This document shows positions 54,127 to 62,903 of a stretch of 64,000 bases of DNA, piece after piece (position 1 is the stretch's first letter; every line of letters starts with the position of its first letter). The stretch is taken from assembly GCF_016107705.1 (NCBI RefSeq), contig NZ_JAEHGC010000003.1, positions 186,001 through 250,000 on the forward strand, given 5' to 3'. The notes under the pieces were generated by a model. The model made no database searches. It saw only the letters and a program-made list of their open reading frames with translations, and was not told the origin of the DNA. Origin of the DNA: Neobacillus cucumis. GTDB lineage: Bacteria > Bacillota > Bacilli > Bacillales_B > DSM-18226. Position numbers and translations under genes: made by a program.

Positions 54127-54825
54127 TTAAGACACATAGCGGTCCAATCTCGTTTCCAATGATTGTTGAAGGATGGAAAGGAAAAAGCAAATGACCCAAT
54201 AAATAAGTGCCGCTTCACTATAAACCAATAAAAATTCATAATTGGTTGCAGCAATTTCCTGTGCCTTTCGAAACAACTCCGTTAAAAGAACAAGAGATGC
54301 CAACGATGTATCCTTTACAAGACTAATAAACGAGTTTGATAATGGCGGTATCGAGACTCTTGTAGCCTGAGGAAGAATAATTCTTCTAAGTACTTGAGAA
54401 TAAGACATTCCGATCGAGTAACCTGCTTCCCACTGTCCTTTTGGGATTGAGATAATCGCGGCACGAATAATTTCCGATCCATAAGCACCGACACTAAGAG
54501 AAAAACCAATAATGGCTGCGACATAGGAATCCAGTGTAATTCCAACCGTCGGTAAGCCATAAAAAATGATGAACAGCTGGACTAACAATGGGGTTCCCCG
54601 AATGATAGAAACATAAATTCTGGCAATCATTTGTAAAACTTTAAGATGCGAAATCCGCGCCAGCGCTGTTAAGATGGCAAGGATTAAACCAATGACAAAG
54701 GTTATCAGCGTTAAGGGTATTGTATAAAAAATAGCCCCTTTCAAAAGGGGCAGAAAGGAACTTTGTGCAATATCCATTAAACGTGCTGTTCTTTCCGGGT
54801 CAGCAAAAATACTATTTAAGTACAT
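54127..54825 (-). CDS. Polar amino acid ABC transporter permease (TcyB-like)
   Basis: Membrane permease of 232 residues with about five helices (around 20-45, 55-75, 85-105, 150-165, 185-205). It has the family block [20 protein letters not shown] and the EAA loop [24 protein letters not shown] lies just before the ATG at 54825, and the gene overlaps the binding-protein end by 14 bases, indicating translational coupling. The longer frame upstream is inside the binding-protein gene. Confidence 0.89.
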   Translation of the reverse strand: MYLNSIFADPERTARLMDIAQSSFLPLLKGAIFYTIPLTLITFVIGLILAILTALARISHLKVLQMIARIYVSIIRGTPLLVQLFIIFYGLPTVGITLDSYVAAIIGFSLSVGAYGSEIIRAAIISIPKGQWEAGYSIGMSYSQVLRRIILPQATRVSIPPLSNSFISLVKDTSLASLVLLTELFRKAQEIAATNYEFLLVYSEAALIYWVICFFLSILQQSLETRLDRYVS

Positions 54826-55642
54826 CTTCACCAAACCATTTCTCAGAGATTTTTTTGTATGTTCCATCTGAAATCATGTCGTTTAATGCTTTGTTTACTG
54901 CATCTACTAGTGTTTGATTGTTTTTCCTAAACATAAATCCGCTTTGTGAAGCATCCGCTGAAGTTGCCGCAATTTTAACAGGTGCATCAGGCTTTTGTTT
55001 TTTATAGTCTAAGAAGGAAATTTTATCGTTGACCGTTACATCAACACGTTTTGATGCTAATAAGTCAATCGCTTGGTTAAAGCCCTCTACTCCGGTAATA
55101 TTTGCACCAAATTTTCTTGCAATATCCGCATAGTTACTAGTCATGGATTGAGCTGATTTTAAGCCTTTTATATCTTCAAATTTTTTCACTTTATTGTTAT
55201 CATTTCGTACAATAAGAACCGCTTTTGATGTGATGTATGGATCTGAAAAATCGTATTTTTCCTGACGGTCTGGACGAATTCCAACCTCGTTGGCAACCAC
55301 GTCAAAACGTTTTGCATCTAATCCGGCAAACATAGCATCCCATTGTGTTTCTTTAAATTCCGGTGTTACTCCTAAACGCTTGGCCACTTCAGTAGCAACC
55401 TCTACATCAAAACCGGTTAATTTACCGCTTTTATCATGGAACGTAAATGGTGCATATGTACCTTCCGTACCAATAAGAATTTTTCCATCTGCTTTAATCT
55501 TAGCCAATAAGTCTTTTTCCTTTGAAGCAGATTGATTATCGTTCTTATTATCTTTAGTGGTATCATTATTGCTTGTACCACATGCTGACAAAATTAACAT
55601 AAAGCTTAGTAAAAGTGCAAATAATACTGAAAGCTTTTTCAC
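54812..55642 (-). CDS. Cystine-type binding lipoprotein (TcyA-like)
   Basis: Solute-binding lipoprotein of 276 residues. Signal peptide [22 protein letters not shown] gives a lipobox with cysteine at about residue 21. The mature part resembles B. subtilis TcyA by eye: [74 protein letters not shown] and [14 protein letters not shown] stands before the ATG. Substrate cystine is inferred from this similarity, and fits the sulfur content of the window. A sigma-A promoter is upstream. Confidence 0.85.
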   Translation of the reverse strand: MKKLSVLFALLLSFMLILSACGTSNNDTTKDNKNDNQSASKEKDLLAKIKADGKILIGTEGTYAPFTFHDKSGKLTGFDVEVATEVAKRLGVTPEFKETQWDAMFAGLDAKRFDVVANEVGIRPDRQEKYDFSDPYITSKAVLIVRNDNNKVKKFEDIKGLKSAQSMTSNYADIARKFGANITGVEGFNQAIDLLASKRVDVTVNDKISFLDYKKQKPDAPVKIAATSADASQSGFMFRKNNQTLVDAVNKALNDMISDGTYKKISEKWFGEDVLK

Positions 55643-55679
55643 AATATAACCCCCTAATTCTTAGTGTTTTACTTGGATT

Positions 55680-55708
55680 ATCATATTACAACTAATGACT
55701 TCTGTAAA
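55680..55708 (-). promoter_or_regulatory. Sigma-A promoter of the cystine-type operon
   Basis: TTTACA, 17-base spacer, TATGAT on the minus strand, about 40 bases before the lipoprotein start. Confidence 0.65.
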
Positions 55709-55741
55709 GTTATTTTATCCGATTATTAAAAATTAATGTAG

Positions 55742-55771
55742 AAAAACCTATCAGAAAATTCTAATAGGTTA
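55742..55771 (-). terminator. Terminator of nadE
   Basis: Minus strand AACCTATTAGA, loop, TCTGATAGGTT then TTTC, with one mismatch. Confidence 0.75.
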
Positions 55772-55778
55772 TTAAAAC

Positions 55779-56600
55779 TTATTTCCACCAAGAATCAAAC
55801 ATGGTTGCTGGCAGTTGGCGTTTATGTTCCGTCATGAGATATCGGTTTTCAATTTTCTCAGCAATTTCCTTTGAAACAGGTCTACCTTCAAGGTAATCAT
55901 CAAGCTCATCGTATGAAATGCCCAACTCTGTTTCATCTGCTTGTCCTGGCTTATGATCCAGTAAATCTGCTGTCGGTACTTTTAAATATAAACGCTCATC
56001 CGCTCCAAGTTCTTTTAACAAAGCTTTTCCCTGGCGCTTTGTTAAACCTGTAAGCGGAAGAACATCTGCGCCCCCATCACCATATTTCGTATAAAATCCG
56101 GTAACAGCTTCAGCGGCATGATCCGTACCAATTACAAGTAGCCCTTCCATTCCTCCAACTGCATATTGGGCAATCATTCTCATCCTAGCTTTTACATTTC
56201 CTTTTTGATAATCACTTAAAGGTTTACCTTTAGTCATCCCATCATACTCTGTTTGAACAGAATCAACAGAAGATTTTATATTAAAAACATAATCCTGGTC
56301 TGCCTGAATAAAGGACAACGATCTTTGTGCATCGTCTTCATCCTGTTGAACACCATAGGGCAAACGGACTGCAATAAAAACAGCTTCCGTTCCTTCCTTC
56401 CGCAGCTCTTCAACCGATAACTGTGCAAGTCGCCCGGCAAGGCTTGAATCCTGACCGCCGCTAATCCCTAAAACATAACCTTTTGCCTTTGTTTTAAGCA
56501 AGTAATTTTTTAAAAAGTCAATTCGCTTTCTAATTTCCTCTTTAGGGTTAATCTCAGAAGATACATTTAACTCCTGCATAATTTGGTTTTGCATACTCAT
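55779..56600 (-). CDS. nadE: NH3-dependent NAD+ synthetase
   Basis: Final enzyme of NAD synthesis, amidating deaminated NAD with ammonia, 273 residues. The N-type ATP pyrophosphatase motif is [20 protein letters not shown] near residue 45, followed by [17 protein letters not shown] and [20 protein letters not shown]. There is no glutaminase domain, so ammonia is the direct donor. The product ends in WWK, typical of the short bacterial form. GGAGG is upstream of the ATG. Monocistronic, with its own terminator. Confidence 0.96.
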   Translation of the reverse strand: MSMQNQIMQELNVSSEINPKEEIRKRIDFLKNYLLKTKAKGYVLGISGGQDSSLAGRLAQLSVEELRKEGTEAVFIAVRLPYGVQQDEDDAQRSLSFIQADQDYVFNIKSSVDSVQTEYDGMTKGKPLSDYQKGNVKARMRMIAQYAVGGMEGLLVIGTDHAAEAVTGFYTKYGDGGADVLPLTGLTKRQGKALLKELGADERLYLKVPTADLLDHKPGQADETELGISYDELDDYLEGRPVSKEIAEKIENRYLMTEHKRQLPATMFDSWWK

Positions 56601-56643
56601 CTTTTTCCTCCATTCTATACACTGCCATTAGGATATTACTAGG

Positions 56644-57756
56644 TCACATCTCCAAATTGTGGGATTCCCCCAATTTTATGATTGTGTGAATATCATTTGC
56701 AATGGCTTTAATTTTTGTCCTTTTGGAATGAATATTCAATAAAATCGTAATTTGGGTTTTATCATTATAATATACATGAAGCGATTCCCACCCTAATAAA
56801 ACGCCTCGGCTTAATATACTATTGCCATAGTTATAAAGCCCAAGTCCATATTTCGAGATACTTCTTGGCCTAAGCATTTCCTTCAAACGATTTCTAGAAA
56901 TAAGTTTACCACCAAATAATGCCTCATCAAAACGAGATAAATCAAGGGCAGTTGTAAATATATCTCCACAGCCAAAAAGAGGATACGGATTTAGCTTTTT
57001 AATGGAATGCAGATGTTGACCTATTTTTAAATACCCAGTTGATGTGAAAGGAAAAAGATTTTCCCTCGTAATAAATCCTGAACTTTTCATACCTGCAGGA
57101 GCAAAAATATGATGTTGAATATATTCATGTAGTGTTGTTCCCGACACCTTCTCAACAATATAGCCTAAAATGAGATAATTAATGTCCTTATAATTCCATC
57201 TTGTGCCCGGCATAAAAAGAAGTGGTCTTCTTTCCGCCTCGTTTATCATATCCACGGGCTTAGTATCCCAGACTTTCCACAGCGGTTTTTGAATTCCTGA
57301 TGTATGGCTTAATAAATGAACTAATTTTATTTCTTGGCCATTAGGAAAACCGGGAATATATTTTGATAAAGGGTCTTCAATCGAAAGCATTCCTTTTTCT
57401 TGCAGTTGTAAGATACATACCGCTACAAACGCCTTTGAAATCGAACCAATGGGATAGGTAGTATAGGGTTGGTTCAAAATATGATTCTTGAAATTCGCAT
57501 AGCCCATCCCTTTGTTAAAGACCAACTTATGATTCTTGATAACCGTAACACTTCCATTCAGATGCATGCGAGTTAAATAATCTTTAATTCGTTCTTGTTC
57601 ATTGTTTCCCTTTTGGACAATCTTTTTAAGACTAACTTCATGCTGTTTTGCTAAAGTCCGATGAGGACGATTAATGAATCCATTATTGTTTTGGCAGGCT
57701 GTTTGTCCAACAATCATCAATACGACGACTAAACAAATTAGAAGATTTTTTACCAT
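56644..57756 (-). CDS. Serine hydrolase lipoprotein (beta-lactamase/PBP4*-like)
   Basis: Membrane-anchored member of the class C beta-lactamase superfamily, 370 residues. The lipobox is in VLMIVGQTACQNN, so it is an exported lipoprotein. The nucleophile motif S-x-x-K is PIGSISKAFVAV near residue 115; the second motif is WNYKDINYLILGYIVEKVSG, where YKD replaces the usual YxN; the third motif is not a clear H/KTG (GWESLHVYYND), so activity as a beta-lactamase is doubtful. GGGGG is 7 bases before the ATG at 57756. The longer frame is not supported. A peptidase or esterase role is more likely. Confidence 0.8.
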   Translation of the reverse strand: MVKNLLICLVVVLMIVGQTACQNNNGFINRPHRTLAKQHEVSLKKIVQKGNNEQERIKDYLTRMHLNGSVTVIKNHKLVFNKGMGYANFKNHILNQPYTTYPIGSISKAFVAVCILQLQEKGMLSIEDPLSKYIPGFPNGQEIKLVHLLSHTSGIQKPLWKVWDTKPVDMINEAERRPLLFMPGTRWNYKDINYLILGYIVEKVSGTTLHEYIQHHIFAPAGMKSSGFITRENLFPFTSTGYLKIGQHLHSIKKLNPYPLFGCGDIFTTALDLSRFDEALFGGKLISRNRLKEMLRPRSISKYGLGLYNYGNSILSRGVLLGWESLHVYYNDKTQITILLNIHSKRTKIKAIANDIHTIIKLGESHNLEM

Positions 57757-57926
57757 TCCAATCCCCCATACCATCCATTTCCTTTTCTTATTTTTTATCA
57801 TAATGCTTTCATTAAACCACTTTTTTCCTTAATTTATCATGAACATTTGATTAGAATTTTCGGTTAGTGCCAGAAGTTCTGGTAAAAAATAAATATATTG
57901 CGAGCACTTACGGGAGGATTAAAAAT

Positions 57927-58439
57927 ATGGACGCAAAAACTTGTAAAGAGTCAGTAGTAGTAAGAACAAGCAGAGTTTTTCCAAATGATGTAAATAATCA
58001 CAATACCTTATTTGGCGGAAAACTAATGAGTGATGTAGATATGATTGCATCCATTTCTGCTGTAAGGCATTCAAGAAGAGAATGTGTTACAGCTTCTACC
58101 GATTCTGTTGATTTTCTAAGTCCAATTACTCCTGATGATTCTGTTTGTTTCGAATCGTTTGTAACCTGGACAGGGAGAACATCATTAGAAGTCTTTGTAA
58201 AAATTATTGCTGAAAATCTAATTACAGGGGATAGAAAAATTGCAGCCACCGCGTTTTTAACGTTTGTTGCCTTAGATGATGCCGGCAAACCCGCACCAGT
58301 ACCTGGAATCATTCCTGAAACTGAGGAAGAAAAAAAATTGCATGAAACGGCTTCAAAACGGGCTGAAGAACGAAAAGTGCATAGACAAAACAGCAAAGAA
58401 TTAGCAGAGCACTTAACCATTAATAAACCGTGGGAATAA
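57927..58439 (+). CDS. Acyl-CoA thioesterase (YkhA-like hotdog)
   Basis: Hotdog-fold acyl-CoA hydrolase, 170 residues. The family signature is FPNDVNNHNTLFGGKLMSDV near residue 18 (aspartate and NxLFGG), followed by ASTDSVDFLSPITPDDSVCF. The C-terminal segment is highly charged. It hydrolyses acyl-CoA to free acid and CoA; medium- to long-chain preference is typical but not shown. GGGAGG is 9 bases before the ATG at 57927. A terminator follows. It is apart from the fad operon and may serve acyl-CoA homeostasis. Confidence 0.88.
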   Translation: MDAKTCKESVVVRTSRVFPNDVNNHNTLFGGKLMSDVDMIASISAVRHSRRECVTASTDSVDFLSPITPDDSVCFESFVTWTGRTSLEVFVKIIAENLITGDRKIAATAFLTFVALDDAGKPAPVPGIIPETEEEKKLHETASKRAEERKVHRQNSKELAEHLTINKPWE

Positions 58440-58440
58440 G

Positions 58441-58472
58441 AAAAGGTTCGTCGAGACGACGAACCTTTTTTA
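58441..58472 (+). terminator. Bidirectional terminator
   Basis: AAAAGGTTCGTCG, loop AGA, CGACGAACCTTTTTT, a 13-pair perfect stem, between the thioesterase and the DUF3231 gene. Confidence 0.9.
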
Positions 58473-59471
58473 CGTTAAACCTTCTAATTCTCTTCGATTG
58501 GGTGCATGTGGAGGCATTTGCAGCCAGCTTCTATTTACCATGATAGTAAAACCTTTCTCTTCATAAAGTAAAATCTCAAGGATAAATTTTTGATAATGGG
58601 CCGCTAGGTCTGTCCGCATTGACAAGGACAGTGCGTGCCCAAGGAATGTGATATCAATAGCATTTAAAGAATGAAAGAGCAAAACGATTAATTTATCGGA
58701 GAACGGAGCCGCTTGTGAATCCGTTACCTCCATCTGTGTTGGCTTTATTCCTAAAAGCTCTTCCTTCAGGAGAAGATCGTTAAACACCCTGATTTGTTTT
58801 TCAGAAATTTCTTTGCCTTCTTTAATATACTTTCGTATTTCCTTGTCTTTAACAATTTGTAAAAAAGCAGTACAAATAAGAATTGAAAAATAATTCCGTT
58901 CGACATTAAAAAAAATCTCAGTAATTTCCGCTGTGTTTAACGGTCTTTTCTTACCAAGTCCCAATATATAGGATTGTTTTTCAATGTATTCAACTTTTTT
59001 AGGGTATGGAATCATCGGAGGGCGGTCATAGATTCCTTTTTTAAGCATTAAAGAAGTAGCATTTTGATACAAAGTGGCAGATTCTTTCACTATGGTTGTA
59101 AAAAAACTCAGAATATCCGTTCTTGCCACATTTGCGGTGACAAATCCCATATTGACCATAGTCATCCGGCCCATCGAATAGACAAAGCTTAACGCAAATG
59201 TATCATAAAACAAAGGAGGGACAGAAAGGTCGACATCCTCATCTGTAAGTCGATCTGGCAGGGGGATTCCTTCTTCCTTAAAAATATCGGTTACTTGTTG
59301 AATACGACTAATGGAAGCAGTAAGAGCTTGCTCTAGTACACTTTTTATTTCTTCATCTTGATTATGATGGATAAAATATTCCAATAAACGAATACTCATA
59401 TCCTCTTGAAGAAAAATTGCCCATAATCCCCCAATTTCTGAACTGGACAATCTTGCGGTATGTGAAACCAT
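58470..59471 (-). CDS. DUF3231 family protein, two ferritin-like units
   Basis: Cytosolic or coat-associated protein of 333 residues consisting of two similar halves of about 160 residues: LSSSEIGGLWAIFLQEDMSI in the first, PLNTAEITEIFFNVERNYFS in the second. Each half looks like a four-helix ferritin-like bundle, the DUF3231 layout, known mainly from spore formers. No metal-ligand set (ExxH) is obvious. GGGGGG is 5 bases before the ATG at 59471; the longer frame is not needed. It lies 60 bases from the cation-efflux gene. Function unknown. Confidence 0.82.
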   Translation of the reverse strand: MVSHTARLSSSEIGGLWAIFLQEDMSIRLLEYFIHHNQDEEIKSVLEQALTASISRIQQVTDIFKEEGIPLPDRLTDEDVDLSVPPLFYDTFALSFVYSMGRMTMVNMGFVTANVARTDILSFFTTIVKESATLYQNATSLMLKKGIYDRPPMIPYPKKVEYIEKQSYILGLGKKRPLNTAEITEIFFNVERNYFSILICTAFLQIVKDKEIRKYIKEGKEISEKQIRVFNDLLLKEELLGIKPTQMEVTDSQAAPFSDKLIVLLFHSLNAIDITFLGHALSLSMRTDLAAHYQKFILEILLYEEKGFTIMVNRSWLQMPPHAPNRRELEGLT

Positions 59472-59531
59472 TATATCCCCCCTAAAAACATGGTTTAAAA
59501 TTAGGTTCCCAACATACAATTTGTTTTATAC

Positions 59532-60506
59532 TTATTTTGCCGTTTCTTCCGTCTGAGGTTTCCAATTCATGACTTGATCATCTTCGTCAATTTCGATTGT
59601 GACATCGACTACACCCTTTTCCGCCATAATTCTTTCTTCAAGGCGATCTTTTATATCATCTGCTGCAGCAACTGTCAATTTCGGATCGACCTCTATTTCT
59701 AATTCAACGTGGAGATCCTCCCCCTCTTTAATAACGGTAATCCCCTGGATATCCTTAACATCAGGATCTGCCATCACGAGATTACCAATTTTGTCCTCCA
59801 TTTCTTCATCTGCCTGCCCGATTACACCTGCCGCATTATCTAAAAATACCCTGCCGACAACAAAGAACATCATCGCTCCAATAATAATCGAAGCAAGTCC
59901 CTCTGCCTGATGAAATGCGGTAAAATGAGAAATGAGGACTGCCACAATGGCCAGTAAGCCTCCTAGAGTTGCGACCATATCCTCCATGAAAACCAATTTT
60001 GTTGCAGGCTTTGCTCTGCCCAAGTTCGCAAAGCTTTGGGCAAATACATTTAAGCCTTTAGCCTGGATCTCGACTTCATGCAAAATTTCCTTCATCGCTT
60101 TAAATAGAACGGTTGTCTCAAGAATCGTTGAGACTCCTAACACCACAATATTAAGGATAAACCCATGGGATGCTGTAGGATGGACGACATGATGATAGCC
60201 TTCCACAATTGTCTCAAATGCCATTATTCCAACGACTAGCACTGCACCTAAAAGAACTAAGTTGACCAAGCGGCCGAATCCATTGGGAAATCGTTCCGTT
60301 GGTGCTTTTTTACTTAAAGCAGAACCAATAAAAACAAATAACTGGTTCGCCGCGTCCCCTAAACTATGCATCGTTTCAGCGAACATCGCTACATTTCCCG
60401 TAAACGAATAGGCAACCCCTTTAATGATGGCTATGATCGTATTAATAATCGCCGCCAGCATCGCTGACTTATTGCCCTTTTTTAATAACTGAAATAATTC
60501 TCTCAT
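59532..60506 (-). CDS. Cation diffusion facilitator (CDF) family transporter
   Basis: Membrane exporter of divalent cations in exchange for protons, 324 residues. There are six hydrophobic segments, and helix II carries FAETMHSLGDAANQLFVF with HxxxD. Helix V carries FMEDMVATLGGLLAIVAV with the second acidic pair. The C-terminal 100 residues make the cytoplasmic ferredoxin-like domain (DVKDIQGITVIKEGEDLHVE). The wording MHSLGD and RFPNGFGR resembles the ZnT9-like branch, not the zinc exporter CzcD. AGGGGAT is followed by ATG at 60506. Metal specificity unknown. Confidence 0.85.
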   Translation of the reverse strand: MRELFQLLKKGNKSAMLAAIINTIIAIIKGVAYSFTGNVAMFAETMHSLGDAANQLFVFIGSALSKKAPTERFPNGFGRLVNLVLLGAVLVVGIMAFETIVEGYHHVVHPTASHGFILNIVVLGVSTILETTVLFKAMKEILHEVEIQAKGLNVFAQSFANLGRAKPATKLVFMEDMVATLGGLLAIVAVLISHFTAFHQAEGLASIIIGAMMFFVVGRVFLDNAAGVIGQADEEMEDKIGNLVMADPDVKDIQGITVIKEGEDLHVELEIEVDPKLTVAAADDIKDRLEERIMAEKGVVDVTIEIDEDDQVMNWKPQTEETAK

Positions 60507-60712
60507 CGTATCCCCTATTCTTTTTATATAATTAATACCCTTAATATTTTCTAAATCACCTGGAATCATGAAAAAATCTCAAGAAACACTTGTATAAAAA
60601 CGGTATATTTTAGAAAACAAGGTATATTGTAGAAGGATTTTACTTTAATCGTCAAGAATTTAAGAAACGAAATGGTGATTATTCCTGCAAATTCGTAAAC
60701 AAGGAGAAGTAC

Positions 60713-61420
60713 ATGACATTGGATGAAATAATGATAAAGCTGGCTGAACTCGGGTCCGAACAAACGAAAAAAACCTTTGTCAATCATGGAGCAAAAGAAC
60801 CTCTTTTTGGAGTTAAGGTTGGAGATTTAAAAAAACTAGTTAAATACGTAAAAAAGGATCATGAATTAGCATTAGCGTTATTTAATTCAGGTAACCATGA
60901 TGCAATGTATTTGGCGGGGCTGTCGATTAATCCAAAAACAATCTCAAAAGAAACCCTCCAAGATTGGGTGAAGAAAGCAAATTGGTATTTACTTGCCGAA
61001 TATACGGTTGCAGGTGTGGCCGCCGAAAGTCAATATGCCTTAGAACTTGCACGAGAGTGGATGAGGTCTGAAGAAGAAATGATTGCCGTTTGCGGCTGGA
61101 GCACGTATGCAAATTACTTATCGATTGCCCCTGATGAAAATTTAGATATAACTGAAATTCGCCAATTGCTGCATCAGGTTGAGGTTTCCATTCATGAAGA
61201 GAAAAACCGGGTCCGTTACGTGATGAATCTCTTTGTGATATGTGTGGGTGCGTATGTCGTTTCCTTGCATAATGAGGCAATGAAAGTGGCAGAAAAAATC
61301 GGGAAGGTGCATGTTGATGTGGGGAAAACAGCATGTAAAGTGCCACTTGCGGTCGATTATATTCAAAAAATCGACCAAAAAGGAAAAATTGGCGTAAAGA
61401 AAAAGACCTGTATCTGCTAA
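60713..61420 (+). CDS. DNA alkylation repair protein (AlkD-like HEAT)
   Basis: HEAT-like repeat protein of 235 residues in the AlkD/AlkC family of DNA glycosylases for N3- and N7-alkylated purines. It begins MTLDEIMIKLAELGSEQTKK and contains FGVKVGDLKKLVKYVKKDHE, GNHDAMYLAGLSIN and VAVC-type helical repeats. The region ANWYLLAEYTVAGVAAE and the RxxxxxL pattern are consistent with the family, but the catalytic aspartate-tryptophan set of B. cereus AlkD cannot be fixed by eye; WDLVD is absent. So it could be a related non-glycosylase. AAGGAG is 4-6 bases before the ATG. Confidence 0.8.
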   Translation: MTLDEIMIKLAELGSEQTKKTFVNHGAKEPLFGVKVGDLKKLVKYVKKDHELALALFNSGNHDAMYLAGLSINPKTISKETLQDWVKKANWYLLAEYTVAGVAAESQYALELAREWMRSEEEMIAVCGWSTYANYLSIAPDENLDITEIRQLLHQVEVSIHEEKNRVRYVMNLFVICVGAYVVSLHNEAMKVAEKIGKVHVDVGKTACKVPLAVDYIQKIDQKGKIGVKKKTCIC

Positions 61421-61452
61421 AAAGGCCCGTCTTAAAAACGGGCCTTCATTTT
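61421..61452 (+). terminator. Terminator after the AlkD-like gene
   Basis: AAGGCCCGT, loop of 7, ACGGGCCTT then CATTTT; convergent with the next gene. Confidence 0.8.
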
Positions 61453-61684
61453 ATACATTTTCCAACACTAGAAATAAACGATTGTTCCGCTCACTTTTCT
61501 CTTCATCGGATGCGAGATCGTATTTTTTTAATAAATGAAAGACTTCATTCAACAATTCCTGTACGTGTTCTTTTTCAAAAAACTGCTCAAATAAGGGCTG
61601 CATCTCATCAGGCAAAAAGGATGCCTGCGATTCATATTTCTTTTTTACATCTGCTTGGGAATGGTCAAGTTTACATTCGCTCAA
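61451..61684 (-). CDS. Small acidic helical protein of unknown function
   Basis: About 77 residues, beginning M(TTG)-SECKLDHSQADVKKKYESQ with a C-terminal part FFEKEHVQELLNEVFHLLKK that is strongly helical. AAGGAGG is 8 bases before the second of two adjacent TTG codons; the ATG at 61702 lies before the ribosome site itself, so the longer reading is less likely. No motif recognised. A convergent terminator pair and a second terminator upstream make it a single-gene unit. Confidence 0.65.
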   Translation of the reverse strand: MSECKLDHSQADVKKKYESQASFLPDEMQPLFEQFFEKEHVQELLNEVFHLLKKYDLASDEEKSERNNRLFLVLENV

Positions 61685-61711
61685 CAAAATAACCTCCTTC
61701 ATACCTTTTCA

Positions 61712-61748
61712 ATAATACAACCCCTCTTTCTATTTAGAATGAGGGGTT
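61712..61748 (-). terminator. Terminator of the AI-2E-family gene
   Basis: Minus strand AACCCCTC, loop of 14, GAGGGGTT then GTATTATT, just after the stop at 61753. Confidence 0.7.
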
Positions 61749-61752
61749 CAAA

Positions 61753-62754
61753 TTATACCTTTTTTTGATCCGTCACTTCTAATACATCCAGAAGGAAAAC
61801 AAAGATCGGAATTCCGACAATCAAACCCCAAACCCCAAAAAAGTGCTCAGAGAAAATTAAGACAATAAACGTATAGAAAACAGGAAGATTGGTCTTAGAC
61901 GACATCAAATTTGGATTTAAAATATAGGCTTCAATTCCATGAATAATCGCGATGGCAATTCCAACATAAAGAACCTTCATCAAACCGCCGATACTATAGG
62001 CGATAATCGTCAGTGGAATTAACGATAAAATCACTCCAGCAACCGGAATGAGACCTAAAAGGAAGATCATAATTGAAAGTCCGCCTAACTGCGGGAAATC
62101 CAGAATCCATAAAGAAATCGTTGTTAAAATACAGTTAACGACTGCAATAATTAATTGAGCCTCGATTACCTTACCAAATGTCCCCACAAACTTTCGGGCA
62201 AAAAACTCAATTTCAACGTAAATGGAGGAAATCTTGCTCTTTTTAAATTTCTTTGTAAACTCCATTAACCTTGGTTTTTCCAACAGGAAAAATAAACTCA
62301 TTAAAAGGGCCAAAAGAATTTGCAAGCTTACCTTACTTATATCTGTAAAATATTTGATTAAGAAGGTGAATCCCTGTTCTAAGTAATTCGATATTTGGAT
62401 TTCTTCAATTTTTTCCGTGATGTAATTTAAAACAATATTATCATGCTTGGTTGTATAGAAGGTGGTTAATTGTTTTATAAGCTGCGTGATTTCTGCTGCA
62501 ATAAGCGGTAAATAAACAACCAATCCATACGAAAGCAATCCAACAATCACTGCATAGGAGATAACAACAATAATCTTTCGATTCAGTCGAACTTTCCCCT
62601 CAATGAATTTCACTAAACGATCCATTAAAAACGCAAAAATAAAGGTAAATAAAATTAAATTAATCATCTCTTTCATCCCATAAATGATAAGAGCAATGAA
62701 AATGAAGATTAAAATTCTTTTAAAACCGCTGCTCTGCCAAAGTTTATTGATCAT
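61753..62754 (-). CDS. AI-2E family (PerM/YtvI-like) membrane protein
   Basis: Integral membrane protein of 333 residues with about eight hydrophobic segments, in the AI-2E/PerM family. The soluble middle part (about residues 75-150) is followed by the conserved blocks KSKISSIYVEIEFFARKFVG, VVNCILTTISLWILDFPQLG and LLGLIPVAGVILSLIPL with the family PxxG pattern. Proteins of this family have been linked to AI-2 export, to peptidoglycan precursors or to Na/H exchange; sequence alone does not decide. The ribosome site is weak (GGGG, 13 bases before the ATG). Confidence 0.8.
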   Translation of the reverse strand: MINKLWQSSGFKRILIFIFIALIIYGMKEMINLILFTFIFAFLMDRLVKFIEGKVRLNRKIIVVISYAVIVGLLSYGLVVYLPLIAAEITQLIKQLTTFYTTKHDNIVLNYITEKIEEIQISNYLEQGFTFLIKYFTDISKVSLQILLALLMSLFFLLEKPRLMEFTKKFKKSKISSIYVEIEFFARKFVGTFGKVIEAQLIIAVVNCILTTISLWILDFPQLGGLSIMIFLLGLIPVAGVILSLIPLTIIAYSIGGLMKVLYVGIAIAIIHGIEAYILNPNLMSSKTNLPVFYTFIVLIFSEHFFGVWGLIVGIPIFVFLLDVLEVTDQKKV

Positions 62755-62865
62755 CTATTTAATCTAACCCCATTATTTGTACTTATAGTCTAAATATACT
62801 AATTTCATTATAACAAAACATTTTTAAAATGGTTACTTTTTAGAAAGAATATTATCTGTATATTT

Positions 62866-62898
62866 ATAAAACTAGAGGCACCCGAATGGATGCCTCTA
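62866..62898 (-). terminator. Terminator of the MMPL gene
   Basis: Minus strand TAGAGGCA, loop of 10, TGCCTCTA then GTTTTATA, directly beyond the stop codon at 62904. Confidence 0.8.
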
Positions 62899-62903
62899 CG
62901 TTT

